A program made the position numbers and the translations under genes. DNA of 5,232 nt from an uncultured Bacteroidota bacterium (GTDB lineage Bacteria; Bacteroidota; Bacteroidia; Chitinophagales; Chitinophagaceae), in the NCBI GenBank assembly GCA_903929655.1, contig CAIYVS010000614.1, positions 1-5,232 of the forward strand, written 5' to 3'. A model generated the notes under the pieces. The model was not told the DNA's origin and did no database searches. It was given only the letters and a program-made list of their open reading frames with translations. Shown here piece after piece: positions 4,890 through 5,232 of the stretch (position 1 is the stretch's first letter; each line of letters begins with the position of its first letter).

Positions 4890-5232
4890 ATGAGATTCAA
4901 CCTATCCCTCCTAATATTTCTTTTTATTGCATTTAATGCTGGAGGTCAATTAAGCAATGGACTTATTGCCCATTGGGATTTTAATGGTAATGCCAATGAC
5001 GTAAGTGGTAATAATATAAATGGCACCGTCACGGGGGCTACACTTGTAGCTGGATATAATGGTATTGCAAATACTGCATATCAGTTTAATGGCAATGGAG
5101 ATCAAATTAATATTCCATACAATTCGCTCATGAACATAACTGATTCCTTTTCCATTTGTGCTCTTGTAAAACCTACGGCTTTCTATTCGGGTCCTTGTCA
5201 GGGCAATTATATTTTAACAAGAGGTACATCTC
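4890..5232 (+). CDS. secreted LamG/jelly-roll domain protein, N-terminal part only
   Basis: The gene starts at ATG 4890-4892 and is still open at the window end, giving 114 codons. It begins with a signal peptide: M-R-F-N, a hydrophobic run LSLLIFLFIAFNA, and cleavage probably near G18-G-Q. The mature N-terminus is a LamG-type (concanavalin A-like, laminin_G_3) domain: GLIAHWDFNGNANDVSG (24-40), NGTVTGATLV (44-53), the strand AYQFNGNGDQINIP (63-76) and FSICALVKPT (87-96). Such domains bind carbohydrates or proteins at the cell surface, and in Bacteroidota they are common in large multidomain proteins exported by type IX secretion with a C-terminal sorting domain; that end lies outside the window. 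The gene is divergent from nuoA, with 297 bases between the two start codons, and is probably functionally unrelated to it. Confidence 0.85.
   Translation, partial: MRFNLSLLIFLFIAFNAGGQLSNGLIAHWDFNGNANDVSGNNINGTVTGATLVAGYNGIANTAYQFNGNGDQINIPYNSLMNITDSFSICALVKPTAFYSGPCQGNYILTRGTS

Overview
The window looks like a chromosomal piece of a Bacteroidota genome, most likely a Chitinophagaceae-type member. The evidence is the separate nuoC and nuoD genes, A-rich leaders without clear Shine-Dalgarno sites, a TAnnTTTG promoter element, and a divergent secreted LamG-type protein. This placement is inferred from protein style and promoter grammar, not from a database match.

Most of the window is one minus-strand gene string, read from right to left. 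It begins with the first five genes of respiratory complex I (NADH:quinone oxidoreductase): nuoA (4200-4592), nuoB (3531-4094), nuoC (2973-3491), nuoD (1696-2931) and nuoE (1162-1656). All five look intact. They cover a membrane subunit (A), the quinone-site and N2 cluster module (B, C, D) and the first subunit of the NADH-oxidising module (E), whose 2Fe-2S cysteines are all present. NuoE implies a full NADH-using enzyme rather than the reduced version lacking E, F and G. nuoF is not seen; it must lie beyond the left edge or elsewhere.

Directly after nuoE, with gaps of only 9-17 bases, come genes unrelated to complex I: an AHSA1-type SRPBCC protein (745-1152), an exported NTF2-like DUF4440 protein (308-727), a HicB-type antitoxin (66-293), and the start of a HicA-like toxin gene that overlaps hicB by one base and runs off the window. 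The visible HicA start appears to carry an internal deletion with a frameshift.

Upstream of nuoA is a divergent intergenic region (4593-4889). It holds a good Bacteroidota-type promoter for the nuo string (TTG, 19 bases, TACCTTTG), a repeated decamer overlapping both promoter elements, and a 7-7-7 inverted repeat upstream that could be an activator site. To the right a plus-strand gene begins (4890 to the window end): a signal peptide followed by a LamG/jelly-roll domain.

The nuo spacers carry more structure than expected: a pair of inverted REP-like units fills the nuoA-nuoB gap, four heptamers fill most of the nuoB-nuoC gap, and small perfect hairpins sit 7-8 bases before the start codons of nuoD and nuoE. 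No clearly new multi-gene system is visible. The points most worth a second look are the insertion of accessory genes after nuoE, the damaged hicA, and these spacer elements.
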